Shown: in pieces, positions 36,359 through 49,400 of the stretch
Layout of the letters: every line of letters starts with the position of its first letter
How positions within the stretch are numbered: the stretch's first letter is position 1
Source of the DNA: Hymenolepis diminuta
Taxonomy: Eukaryota; Platyhelminthes; Cestoda; Cyclophyllidea; Hymenolepididae
Length of the DNA: 64,000 bases
Direction: 5' to 3'
Assembly (NCBI GenBank): GCA_900708905.1
Contig: CAADRB010000020.1
Location: forward strand, 332,803-396,802
The notes under the pieces: generated by a model
The model's database searches: none
Seen by the model: the letters and a program-made list of their open reading frames with translations, nothing else
What the model was told of the DNA's origin: nothing
Made by a program: the position numbers and the translations under genes

Positions 36359-38581
36359 ATGTCGTGGAATGCTTCATTTTCTTTCCACTGTCTCCTTCTT
36401 CACTTCATCCATGTCCTTCCTGTCCTCCCAATACTTCTTCACAGTTGTAATGCCACTTGCAGAATTGAAGGCGATAGTTGTTTCTGTGTAGAAGATACCA
36501 ACATATCACAAGATGATAGTCTTTCCAATATCTTGGCCTATTGTTGTCAAGGTGATGTATTTCAAGTTCATATCAATGGAAGCCAAATTACTGGAGATAA
36601 TGCTTTCTACCAAAAACCCTGTCATAATCTCATTGGCTTTCGAATTCATGCTCCCAGTCAAACTAATCTTGCTCAAAATGGTCTAGCATTTAATGGGCTA
36701 CCTAATTTGGAAATTTTGGAAATTACTGGTGGCCCTTCACTAACGACCCTTCCTAAAGGTGCGTTCTCTGGTTTGACTGCAAGTCTGAGACGACTGAATC
36801 TTTCTGGAAACGGTTTGACAACTCTAACAGGAGCTGAATTTTTCGGACTTTCGGACCCAAGCAGTCAGTTAGATGAGGTAGACTTGAGTAATAACCGGTT
36901 GAAGAACCTACGATCTGGTTGTTTTAAATATCTTCGTTGTATTAGGACTCTCAGTCTTGCTGGTAATCTTATCACAGAACTTCGAGCTGATATGTTTGTC
37001 GGTCTGGAGTTGTTGGAAGAGTTAAATCTGCATAGGAATCCAATTAATGTTATTATTGGAGGAGCCTTTCAACCTCTCTCTAAATTACGAAGACTTTCTA
37101 TTTCCGGTTTGAAATCTGGATATCCCCCACTAGTCTCTCTTACTCCAGGAATGTTGTATGGACTTCAAGCTCTTCGTCAGCTAGAATTATCCAGTCTGGG
37201 TATCTCTAATATCAACGCAGAAGCCTTGATGGATCTTCGCCAGTTGCAAGAACTTGATCTATCAGAAAATCAGCTGAAAGAAATCCCCCATATAGCTTTC
37301 AAAAGGATGGTTCTCGCTCAAAGGGGTAGTAGATTTCAACGACTTAATTTGTCCAACAACCGGATCATATGTTTACCGGAGGGTGCTTTCTCTGAATTTC
37401 CTCAACTCAAGTCCCTCGATTTGAGCCGAAACCTTCTAACTGTGATCTCAGATCAGGCCTTCCGTGGTATTAAACAAATTCGTGATTTAAATCTCCTGGA
37501 AAATCCACTTCTGATTATTATTCCCTCTGCATTTGACGAATTTGCTACTATTGATGAAGATAGTGACCAAGAGACAGTAAATATTGTTCATAGACCTCGA
37601 ATTGCAGGTGAATTACTGCCCAAAAAGACTGTGGTTCGAATCCCTAATGATGATACTATTGTGGGAATTAATAAGCTCCGTCTGAGGGCTCTGTATGGTC
37701 GACAGGATGATATATCTGGTACTACAATAGCTCCATTCCTTGACCTTTCATGTCCACGTCTCCCCCTACCTAACAACCACATCTCTCTTAAACACTCCGC
37801 AGCTAACTCGGAATCGAATCTTAAATTATTATCAAAGGAGAAAGAGGAGCCTAGAGAAGGTATAAGCGGCTTTCTCTCTCAAAACAAGGTTTCTCTCATT
37901 ATTATTTTGGTCTGTGCTTTCCTTACACTCATCGTTACCTCGACAACCATCCTCTCCTGTCAGGCATGTCGGAAGCGGCGAAAGCAGAGGAGAAATAAGA
38001 CTACATCACATGTGGACAGTGTTGTTACTAGTCCTCCACTTTCTGATGCTGGAAAATCTCATTATTCAGGACTCTCTAAACAAAACAACTTCTCTTATAA
38101 TAGTCTCGAAGTTGGAAGCACAACTTATAGTGAACAGCTCCCTGTTGTAGTTGAAAAGATGTCCACAAGTGAACGTTTGTATAATCTTGGCCAACAGTTA
38201 GCTCCTCCTCCCTATCCTCATAATCTTCAGACCTTGGAAGAACGACTTAGACAAGTGTCCGCAACTTCAATTCCCACAGTTCCTACTCTCTTTAACGGAT
38301 ATGCAGCTACAGCTAGGGAGTCTCCCCATCATTTACATTCTGGTCAATCATCTCCAAGTAATCTTGGAAGTTCTCCTCGGTTTTCTAGTTCCACATCATC
38401 TGTTCAACAGCAGCATAGACAGAAGGTGTCGGCAGGACTTCATCTTATCATGTCATCTTCAGTGATCGATCATGATAAGTCGACACCACCTCCTCCTAGT
38501 AGTGTGTCACCACTTCATGAATCGGGAATTGTGTCTGATAATGCCTCCTCTTCTCTTATGACAGCCATGGGGGTTTTCTAG
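36359..38581 (+). CDS. Leucine-rich-repeat type I membrane protein, 740 aa
   Basis: The predicted product is a cell-surface protein with a leucine-rich-repeat ectodomain; this class usually serves adhesion or recognition. The first in-frame ATG is 36359 (G at -3), and an in-frame stop lies at 36326. From this start: signal peptide (about 1-29, hydrophobic core CLLLHFIHVLPVLPILL); a cysteine-containing cap (Cys 30, 34, 41, 43, 62, 63); 11 leucine-rich repeats (about 112-395, e.g. LQELDLSENQLKEIPHIAF); a linker; one membrane helix (about 511-534, VSLIIILVCAFLTLIVTSTT) followed by a basic stop-transfer RKRRKQRR; and a 206-residue Ser/Pro-rich tail with PPPY at 616-619, a WW-domain ligand motif. 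No typical C-terminal cysteine cap is seen. The coding part is intronless; a 5' UTR exon upstream is possible. I cannot name an orthologue. Confidence 0.93.
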   Translation: MSWNASFSFHCLLLHFIHVLPVLPILLHSCNATCRIEGDSCFCVEDTNISQDDSLSNILAYCCQGDVFQVHINGSQITGDNAFYQKPCHNLIGFRIHAPSQTNLAQNGLAFNGLPNLEILEITGGPSLTTLPKGAFSGLTASLRRLNLSGNGLTTLTGAEFFGLSDPSSQLDEVDLSNNRLKNLRSGCFKYLRCIRTLSLAGNLITELRADMFVGLELLEELNLHRNPINVIIGGAFQPLSKLRRLSISGLKSGYPPLVSLTPGMLYGLQALRQLELSSLGISNINAEALMDLRQLQELDLSENQLKEIPHIAFKRMVLAQRGSRFQRLNLSNNRIICLPEGAFSEFPQLKSLDLSRNLLTVISDQAFRGIKQIRDLNLLENPLLIIIPSAFDEFATIDEDSDQETVNIVHRPRIAGELLPKKTVVRIPNDDTIVGINKLRLRALYGRQDDISGTTIAPFLDLSCPRLPLPNNHISLKHSAANSESNLKLLSKEKEEPREGISGFLSQNKVSLIIILVCAFLTLIVTSTTILSCQACRKRRKQRRNKTTSHVDSVVTSPPLSDAGKSHYSGLSKQNNFSYNSLEVGSTTYSEQLPVVVEKMSTSERLYNLGQQLAPPPYPHNLQTLEERLRQVSATSIPTVPTLFNGYAATARESPHHLHSGQSSPSNLGSSPRFSSSTSSVQQQHRQKVSAGLHLIMSSSVIDHDKSTPPPPSSVSPLHESGIVSDNASSSLMTAMGVF

Positions 38582-38643
38582 ACAACAGACGTGCCATCCT
38601 CCTAGTGTCTCCCCGAACAACCCTTGATGTGTGTGACTACCTC

Positions 38644-38651
38644 TGTAAATA
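38644..38651 (+). promoter_or_regulatory. Pumilio-type element in the presumed 3' UTR of the LRR gene
   Basis: TGTAAATA, 63 bp after the stop codon, fits the UGUANAUA consensus of Pumilio proteins. A single 8-mer in AT-rich DNA is weak evidence. No convincing AATAAA is found within the first kilobase after the stop. Confidence 0.2.
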
Positions 38652-41600
38652 GCCAACCCAAACTCCCAAGACATGAATTTACGGTCTTCAGTACGTTTGT
38701 ATACATGTATTCATATGAGTATGTCTTTTTTGAAATTAGAACTCTATATTTGAATGAATTTCTTGACTTTATTATTAACTTTATTCGTTGGGACATGCAG
38801 TCCTAATCTTTGGAAAGGGAGGGGTTGAAAGTTATAAAGTATGGACATGGCGAAGTCCTTTTGACCCTACTAAATGGTCTATTTCGTTTCATTAGTCTGA
38901 AATTAGCAGACCTGATAGAGATTGAAAAATTTAGTGGTTGATTAGGAAACGGTACTTTTCTGCTTCCTAAACTTGCATAATGGTTAGTTAAAACCGATTT
39001 TGGATATTTAGTTTAAGTTGAATGAGAAAATCCCTAAACTTTCTTTTGGGAAGGCATAAGGAAAACTGAAAAAAATAGGTGAAGAAAGAGAGGACGTAGG
39101 TATTCAATACCTTTATTGAATCAGTATGACAATTCATTGTTGAAAAGTAATAGAATAGAATGATGAGATGCGTAGCCGTCAAAAACAGTAAAATCGATAG
39201 AAAGCAGGAAAATGACATTTTTTGAAAATAATTGTCATTTTATTGCTTAAAATTGTTAAAATCACTAAATTAGTTGAAATCCAGTTGGCAACCTCTTAAA
39301 AACAAATGAGGATGCTCCGACCAAACCAAGGTTTGTACTTATGGATTTCGACCCCTGTTTAACATATTTAGTTCGAATTTTCATAGTTAAGCTTATTAAA
39401 AGATTTTGGCAATAGAAATTTAATATAGACTTTCGAAGGACTTAAAATAATACATTTCAAGTTTGATTTATTTGAACTAAGTACATATAAGATAGAAAAT
39501 TGTCAGTTATAGTAGAATTTACTGGAACTACAGATTATGTAATTTAAACAGAAATACATTCTCCGTACGCAAATTTGTCTAAATTTCAGTTACTGCAAAT
39601 TTATGATCTAAAATATATTCACAAATAGAAAACTAATTCGTGTTCAAGTTATACGTTGAGCATTTAGTTAATAAACGACAAAGGCACTAATTGCTATGGG
39701 AACTCATTAGCTCTTTTGTTATGTGCGACGAAAATATTGCTAATATTTTATTCGAAACGCATATAAAACTTTTACGTATGATCTGTTAGGCCTAAGTGAA
39801 TTTACAATAAATCTAACAAACTAACCTAATTTCGAAAACCCGAATTACGTTGGATGATGATGAGGGTTGACGATAAGAGGTCATGTATTAGATTATGAAT
39901 GACCTCATGTGAAGGAAACCTCGCAGTTATCGAAACTCATCAGCTTTTTGAACTGGTGCAGAAAATTGTCATTTGCTAGTCAGGAATTTGGCATAAGCCT
40001 AGAGTTAATTGCTTTTTAAAACAAAATCTTTTCACAATTTCGCAAATTGAATTGCCAGTGGCCTCTGTCCAAAATTTATGGTTGAATTACTAGTTATGTT
40101 AATTTAAGACCCAAATTAAAGAATCATCATTTTTAATTTCGAAATAATCTGAAAATGTAGTAAATTAATCAATAGTAGAAGTAAGAACAATAAATTAGTT
40201 GTGAGACCTTAATTACGCTATAATCCAATAAGAGGACAGCAAAATCACTTATTAATATCTCATCAGTTAATGCAACCAGAGTACAAACTAGAGCTAAAAA
40301 GTTGACTTTAAAGTGATTAGCAGGAAAAGATCTATAAGTAGTTAATCGATAATTTATTAATTTCATACAACTGAACTATGCCATCCAGTCCGCACGGTTA
40401 AAAGCGAGTGAAATTTGCAGGTATATAACAAATAATATGAGCAGCTGTCCAAACAAATTCTTCCTTGATTTTTTTGGCAGAATATGGAAAAGAACAAAAC
40501 GAGAATATGGACATTTACTCATTCTATTTGTGGTACACTGTCGCAAATGGTATTCGAAATTGTTTTTTGGTTTGGAAATTGGCAGTGGTGATTACGGGAA
40601 GCATTTTAGCTATTTCCGGAAACAGAAGTGTCGACGCGACGTTATCAAGGCCGCAGTTTGGGAATCTTTTTCTTGGCATGTCTCTTTGTGTGACTAATTC
40701 ACACCTGTGAAGCCGACTGATTAATGAGTTTGAGGCTGCTCACTTCACTAAAATATCACACTTTTATCTAGCTAACAGTCTGTCTGTATAGCTACCCCCT
40801 GATTATCGCGCGAAATCATGAGGCCTTTCAGAATAAAGAGCCGTGGACATTGTGTGTTATTCTTTATCAAATTTCTTCTATCCTCGTGCGTAAACAGGTG
40901 CTCGCTTAATCAGAGTCTTGACAGGGTTAATTTGTCTCTTCTCGTTGCAAAGATATCGATTTTTCACAAATTAGCATATGAAATCACGCTTGCAATAAAT
41001 CATAACTGTTGCATATAAGAAAATAATACTTTTCCCGAAATAATTCTTCTATGTAAGGTTCTTTGTTAACCACTTTTTAATTCCTGCTCCTTTTAATTCC
41101 CATTTATTCGAACGAATTTATTTGCACTACTGTTGTGAATGTCCCATAATATAAATCGACCTATCGATACGCAAACGTGCGTTGATATAGTGGTTTGGGT
41201 CGTTTTGTGTTGTGGTGATGTCGAGTCATGTTTGTAACTAGTGCAATGTCTTGGGGAATCTGAAAGTCGGTTACGGTATCCTACAGAGAAGAGCAGATTA
41301 CAACAATAACTGAACTCGAGGACAATGTTGGGGGGGTGAACAAAACGTAATTAACTTAATCTGTATGTACTCCTTTATATCCTTTATTTATTTCTAAATC
41401 TATTTCAATTTCTGCCAATCGCATTTGACAAACGAATAAAAGTGTAGAAATACGAGATTTAACACTTCAAAATCTGTACACAATATCGGTTTCAATTAAG
41501 GTATATAGGTGAACTTTTCTGATAATTTCCACCTCATACAACAACCAAAATTAAAATAAGCACTTGAGACTTAATAGCCGCCCAAAATTTAAAGTCTTAA

Positions 41601-44600
41601 CGCCGAAATCTGGCATTCATCTTTGCTAAATGAATAACTAAATGAACATGAGGCTTCTTAGAGGGCTAAAAACATATTTCGGAAGTCAGTTCACTTTAAC
41701 AGATTGTCACACTTTCCAGAGAATGCGTGTCTTTTCTGCTAGAGAGAGTGGCGACAGCTAAGGCGTGAGAGAACAATGCCAGATGTCAAAACTGTCTGTA
41801 CCGTTGAACAGAGGGTGACCAAAACAGATGTTACACTAGGGAAAGAGAGAAGTGAAAAAATTGATATCCATACAAGTTTTTTCCCATTTACTTTGAGTCC
41901 CTTAAAGGTTTGGATTTTGACTGAAGCTGTCGCTTAATTAGTGAATAGATTATGGACCACTTAGTTGGTGATATTTAAATAATTTATAATTATTTAATTG
42001 ATAAAAAAATATTAACTAAATCAGAATATGTTTTACTATGTGGATGAAAAATGATCGGTTGTGCAAAAAATGATTTGGGGGAAAATGAGGAAAAAATCAT
42101 GTTTCATTTTCATTCAAGCTGACGTGCGGAAATTAAGTTTTTAAAGCATCTACACCACATTATTTACAATGAAAGATTATACATCGTAAAATAATAATTT
42201 CGGTATAAGTAAATGAACTGCTTAATTTCAGAACTGAGTAATCTAACTGCGACATTTGGAATTACTTAGCAAGTGAAATAAAATCATTATTTGGTATTTC
42301 AAGATTAATATAGAAACAGATATTAGCCAAAAGATAGAAACATGGAAGATTTGATAGAGTTTTATCTCTTAGTGAGCTGATTCATGATCTAGAACACTGA
42401 ACGGTAGTGATTTGTGTTCAAAGGTCCATTGAACTGGTATATAAATGCATAATAGAAACAGCGACCAAAAGAAAGAATAAGAAACTGTAGACTCGAATAA
42501 AAGATTTAATACCGGAAAGTAAAGGATTTCGAAGCATCACAAGTGTTTATGAATCGATTCTTTCCAACTTTGAACAGACTAAGCATTTCGCTCTTTAACG
42601 CATTTGTCGTATTTGGAAATGAAACCAAAGAAAATGATTGGTATTAATGTGTTATATTGAAATATAAAGGCATTAATTTGAGATAGGTTGAAATTTTTTG
42701 AATTTGATGTTGAATCGGACAGTATGAAACGGTACGATTTTAATATTATTCAAATTTCGATTGTTATTAGGGTTAAAGGGGATTTATGTTTTAAGATACT
42801 AATCAAAGTTTCCGCCGAAATTTCGCGTCGAATATATAATTTGAATAGGGAAATATGGAAGGCAATTGAAAACTTCCCAATCTGTTAAATGATCGAAATA
42901 AATGCCAAGTTATCAGCACAAGAAGTTCGGAAACTAGCCCGCTGAGTGCAAAGATGGCGTTGAATTAGCAAGAAAACACAGGCTCATATTAACGGAAAGG
43001 ACATGACCAGTATTACTTGACTTAGAACCACAAATAAAATCCTAAGCCAGAAATGTGTACGTGTATTTTGAATGACAAAACCATGTAATGTGGGATCCTC
43101 TTTTGTAGCTTCTTTAAAAAGCATAATTAATAATTAAGTCATTTGATAGTTAAAATGACAATGTACTTTTCAAACATATCATCAGATGTGATGGAAAGAT
43201 TAGTATTCGGAAATCGATACCGGCAGAGACGTACCTGCATTTAATGTATCGCATGCACTGAAAACCGATTAAGAATTAGTCCCTCTACGTTATCACCAAT
43301 ACAGAATAAGGGCACTGAAATGCTTTTTCTATGTATAATCCCGATTTTACGGAGAGCAGAAGTTGCTATTGTTGCTTCCGTGGATAATACAATGCCTAGT
43401 TCAGTCGTTCTAGATACCTGCGACAAAAATTGCCCAAAAACATGCGAAGTGTGTCAGCTGTCAAAATAAATTTGACCTGTTTTCGTCTCCTCCTTCCCCT
43501 CCCCCCTTTCTCGGTTTCTTGATGGAAAGATACTTCCGTCCCCACCAAGTTATTACTATTCATTAACTTAAATCGCCAATGATTCAGTGGAAGCTGTAAG
43601 CCTTTCGGTACTGAATGGCTTGATATCTCATGCTCCTAAAACTTGGGCCAGATACCAAACAAAGATTGTCGGGATACTTATCATAATTGTGTAGACAGCC
43701 AGGAAATCCTGAATGTTCGAGAATGATCGCCTCTATCATAGTTATAAATAAAACTTCAAGAGATTAGTCATTAAAATGCCGGAGATATGTTCATTTTTAG
43801 TTAGAACATTTATTTATCCTATTTTCTCTAATAATTTATATTAATTATCGTGAAATTTCCTTCCGATTTATGGATAAGTGAATAGATAAATTCAACAAAT
43901 AAATCAAAGTAGAATATGAGACAGCGATTTAACTTAATAGAGTTTTGGGCTTTAGACAAACTAAAATGCGGAGATCTTGTTCGAGAATATATATATGTAT
44001 ATGTATATAGCATGCTAACTCCACAATGAACGTCCCATTAATCCAGTTAAATAGTTTGAGATTAAATAATTATCTATTCATTCGTTTAGAACAAATAACC
44101 ACCTGAGGATAACAGGCAAAATAAGGCGTTCTTTATCAAATCTTATTACTTATATAGATTAGAAACGTAGTTTCTTTCAGTATATATCCAACCAAATTAA
44201 ATAATTAAATTCAGACAAAATAAAACAAAATACTGAAAATATCTATTGTTAGACCCCGAATTTTTTAAATCCAGCATAATTGGCTAATTTATTTCCTTTT
44301 CAATGGATTTTATAACTATTTTAGCTGAACGATTTGCCAGAAATTTAATAAAATTCTTTCAGACAAATGCTGGAAGTGTATGGCATGATACATTTACTTA
44401 AGTGCAAATGAAATCTGAAATTTAAATTAAGTGTGCTATATTTTTTATAATAATGTGCACCAAATGCCAAACTTTATCTAAACACTCAGATGCTTTTTGT
44501 GTTTATGGTTGCACATATAAACTCAAGAATCAAGTTTTATTAACAAAGGCTGGGTAAGGGAAGAGACACTAACTTAGGATAGAGAAGATCGGTTAAATTA

Positions 44601-47600
44601 TTGATTTTTCTGCCTTTACTAATTGTATCACCACAATATAGGAAGGTTCCCAGAGACGATGGCCGCGTGTTCATTATAAAAAGGAACTCAGAACAGACGT
44701 CTTTCTTGAGACTGGTAAGCCTACAGTGTAATTTAACGGTCGAGTAAAGCTCAACACGAAGAGGTTATATAGAGAGATGGAAAAGATAAGCAGCTTACAG
44801 GATGAGAAGTGCAATATGGAAAGAAAGGGAAGAAGCTCGAAATTAAGAAAACTGGAAAGAACCAATAAGCCAATTAAGATAAAAATAACGCGGTTAGGAA
44901 ACGAATTAAAATTAAAAATGTTACCATGAAAAATTGTTAAATACTTCCCTAAGCGAAATCAATATTTAATTTTATATCTTCTTCCTATTATTCTTGAAAT
45001 ATTGATAAATTCTCAATGCTTTTCCTTCTTCTGGCTGGTATATCGGCCTGCGGATTGTAAAATGTCATTAAATAGCCTTAACTCTTTGAAAATCTCAAAT
45101 GATATTCCATGATGTTAAGAGTAACATATTGGAAATTGTGTACAAATATCAAAGAGATAACACGTATTGACTAGATCATTTCTTAGATAGACAAACGAAA
45201 TACACTTACTGATAGGAAGAGGTCATTCATACTCAAGTAGCCGTGTCTAAAAGTAAGTTTACTGAGAGCCTGGCTACTGCTCATCCAAAGGATTAAAATT
45301 CACGATGTTATAGTGAATGAAAATGGTAGTAACTGACACATTATTTCTCTACTATATTCATTTTTAAATCTTCTTAATCAAAATTCATGTCAGCTGGACA
45401 GAGACATGCTGACATCAGTAATTTCTCGGGATGTTTTTTTCCAAGGAATATTTTCTAAGCTCAAGTATGAAAACATTCGCTCGCTTTAGACACTGAAACG
45501 TATTTATGGTTTGCAAAATAGTGACAGGACTATAAAGCAGTGTGCTACAGCTCTGTTACGCCTCATTCATGCACGCAGAACTATGATGAGTCATCGAGAT
45601 AATTGGAATAAATTTCCGTTCCCTCGACTATCCATACCGCTACTGAGATCACAAACCCTAGAAGCCATCATGATCCTTATAGATGGTCCTAAGTTCATTT
45701 ACAAAATCAAAGAAAAATATATACTGACACTGCAAAAAGCGTCATAAATAATGTGAGATAAAAACCAATCAGTTCTCATAGGTTTACGAATCAGTGACCT
45801 TTCACTAAGAGACTTCATAAGATTTGGGAAGAATACTTTGTCTGTGGGAACCCATTTTTCACTTTGAGGGGTCCTCACCCACACACATGTGTATCCCTGA
45901 ATGAGGTCTATCAGCTCCAACGAAGCACCTTTATAGAGAGAGTGGTTGTCAAGGTACTAGGTGTGAGATCTTTATCAATTTGATGTATTTCGCAGAGTCG
46001 ACGCGTGTTAATTCAAAATAGTAACACGGAAATCTGATTAATAATTAAGGAGAAGTAAAGTTTTGAAGCATCCAGGTTTGTTAACTCCTATTTCAAAATC
46101 GTCACTTTGCTAGAAATCCAGGTTAAAAATTTAAATTTTACTTGGGCCAAATGTAAACCAATTATGTGCTCTGCGATTAGCTAAATTGGTATTAAAATTA
46201 TTTTATGCAAATTAAAGTTGAATATTTTTACTCAATTGTCAGAATATCAAGTTTAGTTAAATGGAGGCATTGGATTGAAGTGACAATCGAACTATCAAAT
46301 GAGTGAATCACTGTAAGTTTATTTAAGTGAATTTGGCTTGACACGCCAATTTCGGGTGATCGGCTGGTGAATTTCACAAGTTCGAGTATTCGCGAGATTT
46401 TTTACACCTTGTACGAGCCGGACGAAAAAATGCTGTTATGCAAAACTGTTTACGAGTGTTGTCTCACTAGCAACAAGGACTGGACAAATATAAGCGCCGT
46501 TAAGTTGTGTTTTGCTTACTTAGAATATTCTACCATTTTAGGGAGACTATTTTTGCAGAATACACTATTCATGCTTTATAGCACTAGAAACCATTAACAC
46601 GATCATTTATGTTTGTGTTTAGCTATCACAGATTGTCATTCTTTCGTCAGCTATCAACTATTTTGCATTAATTTTCATTCACATGAAAAGTGGAAACAGA
46701 GACTAGGGGGATCTAATTACATCTATTTATTATTGCTGACAATTTCGGTTAAGATTATAGAAAATGAGATAAATTAAATAAGCGTGGGTGAAATCGCTAG
46801 TAGTCTCTTATTTAATAAAAGACAAAGTGTAGAATAGTTTGGTGTACAGGGTGGTTATTTCGAGTAATCTACCTATATAATTAAAAACACAGCTATCAGG
46901 CTTCGCTTTTACCAGCCATCATCTGAAAATACAGAAGAATACAAATCAGTGCTCTTGAAAAACCGACTTATAAGGTTGGTAAAAATTACCTTTTAAAGCA
47001 AAGTTTCAAGCAATTACACTTTAAAAAAAGAGGCATCAGTCACGTTTTGAACCAGGTAAAAATCTTCAAATTTCCACTTTCTTTCATCTCAATAACTGTT
47101 ACATTCTGACGAAATCTCATATCTGATATGACCTCTCGACCAATTAAATAAATAGATTGTTTAAATTAATTTATCTAAAATTCACCTCCTTGATTTTTTT
47201 CTACAATTAAAGAGACAATCAATCACATCTTCAGCTAGAAATGTGATCATTAATGAACTGCTTTGATGACATATTCAGACAACCATAAGGAACGGCTTTG
47301 ATATGCTTATACAGTATTTTAAATACCACTTTTAAGCTTTATATGTTTAGAAGTTTATATAAATGCTAATGAAATTCAATATAATAAATACAAAAGTGAA
47401 TTAAGTTTTTGCGCAATTTCGTACTAAAACAGCTTCTGTCCACTAGCAGCTATTAAAATTTAATCGAGAAAAGGACTCCATCTCACTGACCACCATAGAT
47501 TTTTACAGAATTCCAAAATAATAAATGGATAGGTCAGTTTTTATACACAAAATCATACACTCTAGGGGTGATATTTCAAACTTTCTTTACCTTTACCGTA

Positions 47601-49400
47601 AAAATTTCAATTTGAAAGCCATACTTAATCATGACCACATTTCCAAATCAACTAGCAAAACAAATAAATTCTTTCTCGACAAGTCCTGGGTTTTGGAGGC
47701 AGACAATGGTAAAATTCCCATAGATAAGAGATATTTCTCTGGTGGATGATTATTCGGGCCGGGTAAATTATAATAAAATTTCCCGCCATAATAGGTCTTC
47801 AATATTTGACAAATGAGACACACTCTTCTGTATAAGCACTTAAAAAACTCTATCCTTTCAGAGAGACATCCTTACAAATACATTAAGCATATGAATACCT
47901 AGCCTAGAATACAGGATACTAAAGTTGATTTTGACTGTGACTGAAATTGTCTCAATATCTAACGGGATCAAATTAACTTGGACAAATCATAAATCGATAC
48001 CGTATGGGAGATGAACAGAATTGATCAATAGGAAATTGAATAGCAAAACTCAAGTTATTTGCATTTCTGATGAAATATTACCCTAGTTCTTTAAATAATG
48101 AAAAACTCGACCGATTTTTGCTATTCATTCACATACTCAGACGTGTTACTGTCAAACGCAGGTGTGTCAGTGTTTTATTGATTTTATCTTGATCAATACT
48201 AAGTTACATTCATATATTAAGGGTACTGTTCATTTACCTAATACATTTCTACGCTCATATCCATTCTTGAAATTCTTCAATCATTAACCTACTTCCTCTG
48301 CTCTTGACATTCTTCAGCTAAATATCTACCTGAAAAATGCCACAAAACCATTCCTAAAATAAGAAATTTGCACTTTTGCATTTTTCACGGATTAATCCCC
48401 ACTTAAATTAATGCAAAATGTCTATGTGTTTACTTTTGACCCATCTAGTCACTAAAAGGAACTTCCACGGAAAATTTGGAGTAAAAACCAACAAGGAATA
48501 AAATTCCGGTTATCCCCTTTCGGAGTGCCTAATTTGTGCGTTTATGACATTTGCGACTTATTTGTATATAAAAGGAATACTTTCTTCTACTCTTCTTCTA
48601 ACTGTCTCCTAATTCGGAGAATGAAGAGGCATAAACGAACTCCAAAAAAACTGAGCGGAAAACGCACTGGTAGGTCGAACGCGTGGCACATCGGAAGAGT
48701 GGATTTTTTCCCACCTCAAGATTATATAAACAAAATAATATGTCCAATTTCTCATCTGATGTTGCGCCTTTTTTCAATTTCTTATGGTGATATTTATGGA
48801 CCAATGTATGATGTCTCATTTGAACATCTCTGACTAACCGAAGGTATTGATTTCAAAGTAAAAGAGGATATTTAAGATAATGAAGGGAAATTGAATTTTG
48901 TTTTCTATTTTCTGTAGATCACAGATGAAATTCTATTAAACATCTCTGTAAAAAACCCCCTGAATACGACATCTTAATCGAATACATTCAAACAATAAAT
49001 TACGAGTCAGTACAACTCTAATTAAAACGGTTTGCTCACACTTTACAACTCAGAAAGGATCTGGAATTTATCTTATTAATGCACTGACATCTCTAAATCT
49101 GGAAGCTCTAAAGATTTTTCACTTTCAGGCTTTTGGATAAAAGATTAATCTGAGTCAATCTGATTTATCTGTAGTAATTATTAGAGTAAAGAAATGCTGA
49201 ATACTTTTAGTGAATAATGAATGTTTTGTTAAACTGATGAGAGGATACTGCTATATTTAGGAATCTCAGCTGACCTCTTATAGCCTCTCCCAGCCATTAG
49301 AAGAGGCAAATATTTTAGATGGCGTAACTTAATAGGAAATACGTTCACAACCCAAGAAGACTCCAGAGAGAAGACGTTTGGTTTAGTGGGCATCATATTA
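38652..49400. other. Long non-coding stretch after the LRR gene
   Basis: The first part is presumably the 3' UTR. Beyond that I can support no gene. Overlapping plus-strand frames at 40437-40710 contain hydrophobic stretches but no known family. A TA-rich run lies at 43986-44008. GC-richer patches occur at 41700-41830 and 43470-43530. Confidence 0.4.

Noticed and set aside
40437..40710. Two overlapping plus-strand frames of 81-86 codons with hydrophobic stretches
   Set aside because: Neither frame has a known motif, and both being open over the same DNA points to chance.
48525..48833. Plus-strand open frame of 102 codons
   Set aside because: The frame opens without an ATG at its listed first codon and has no domain.
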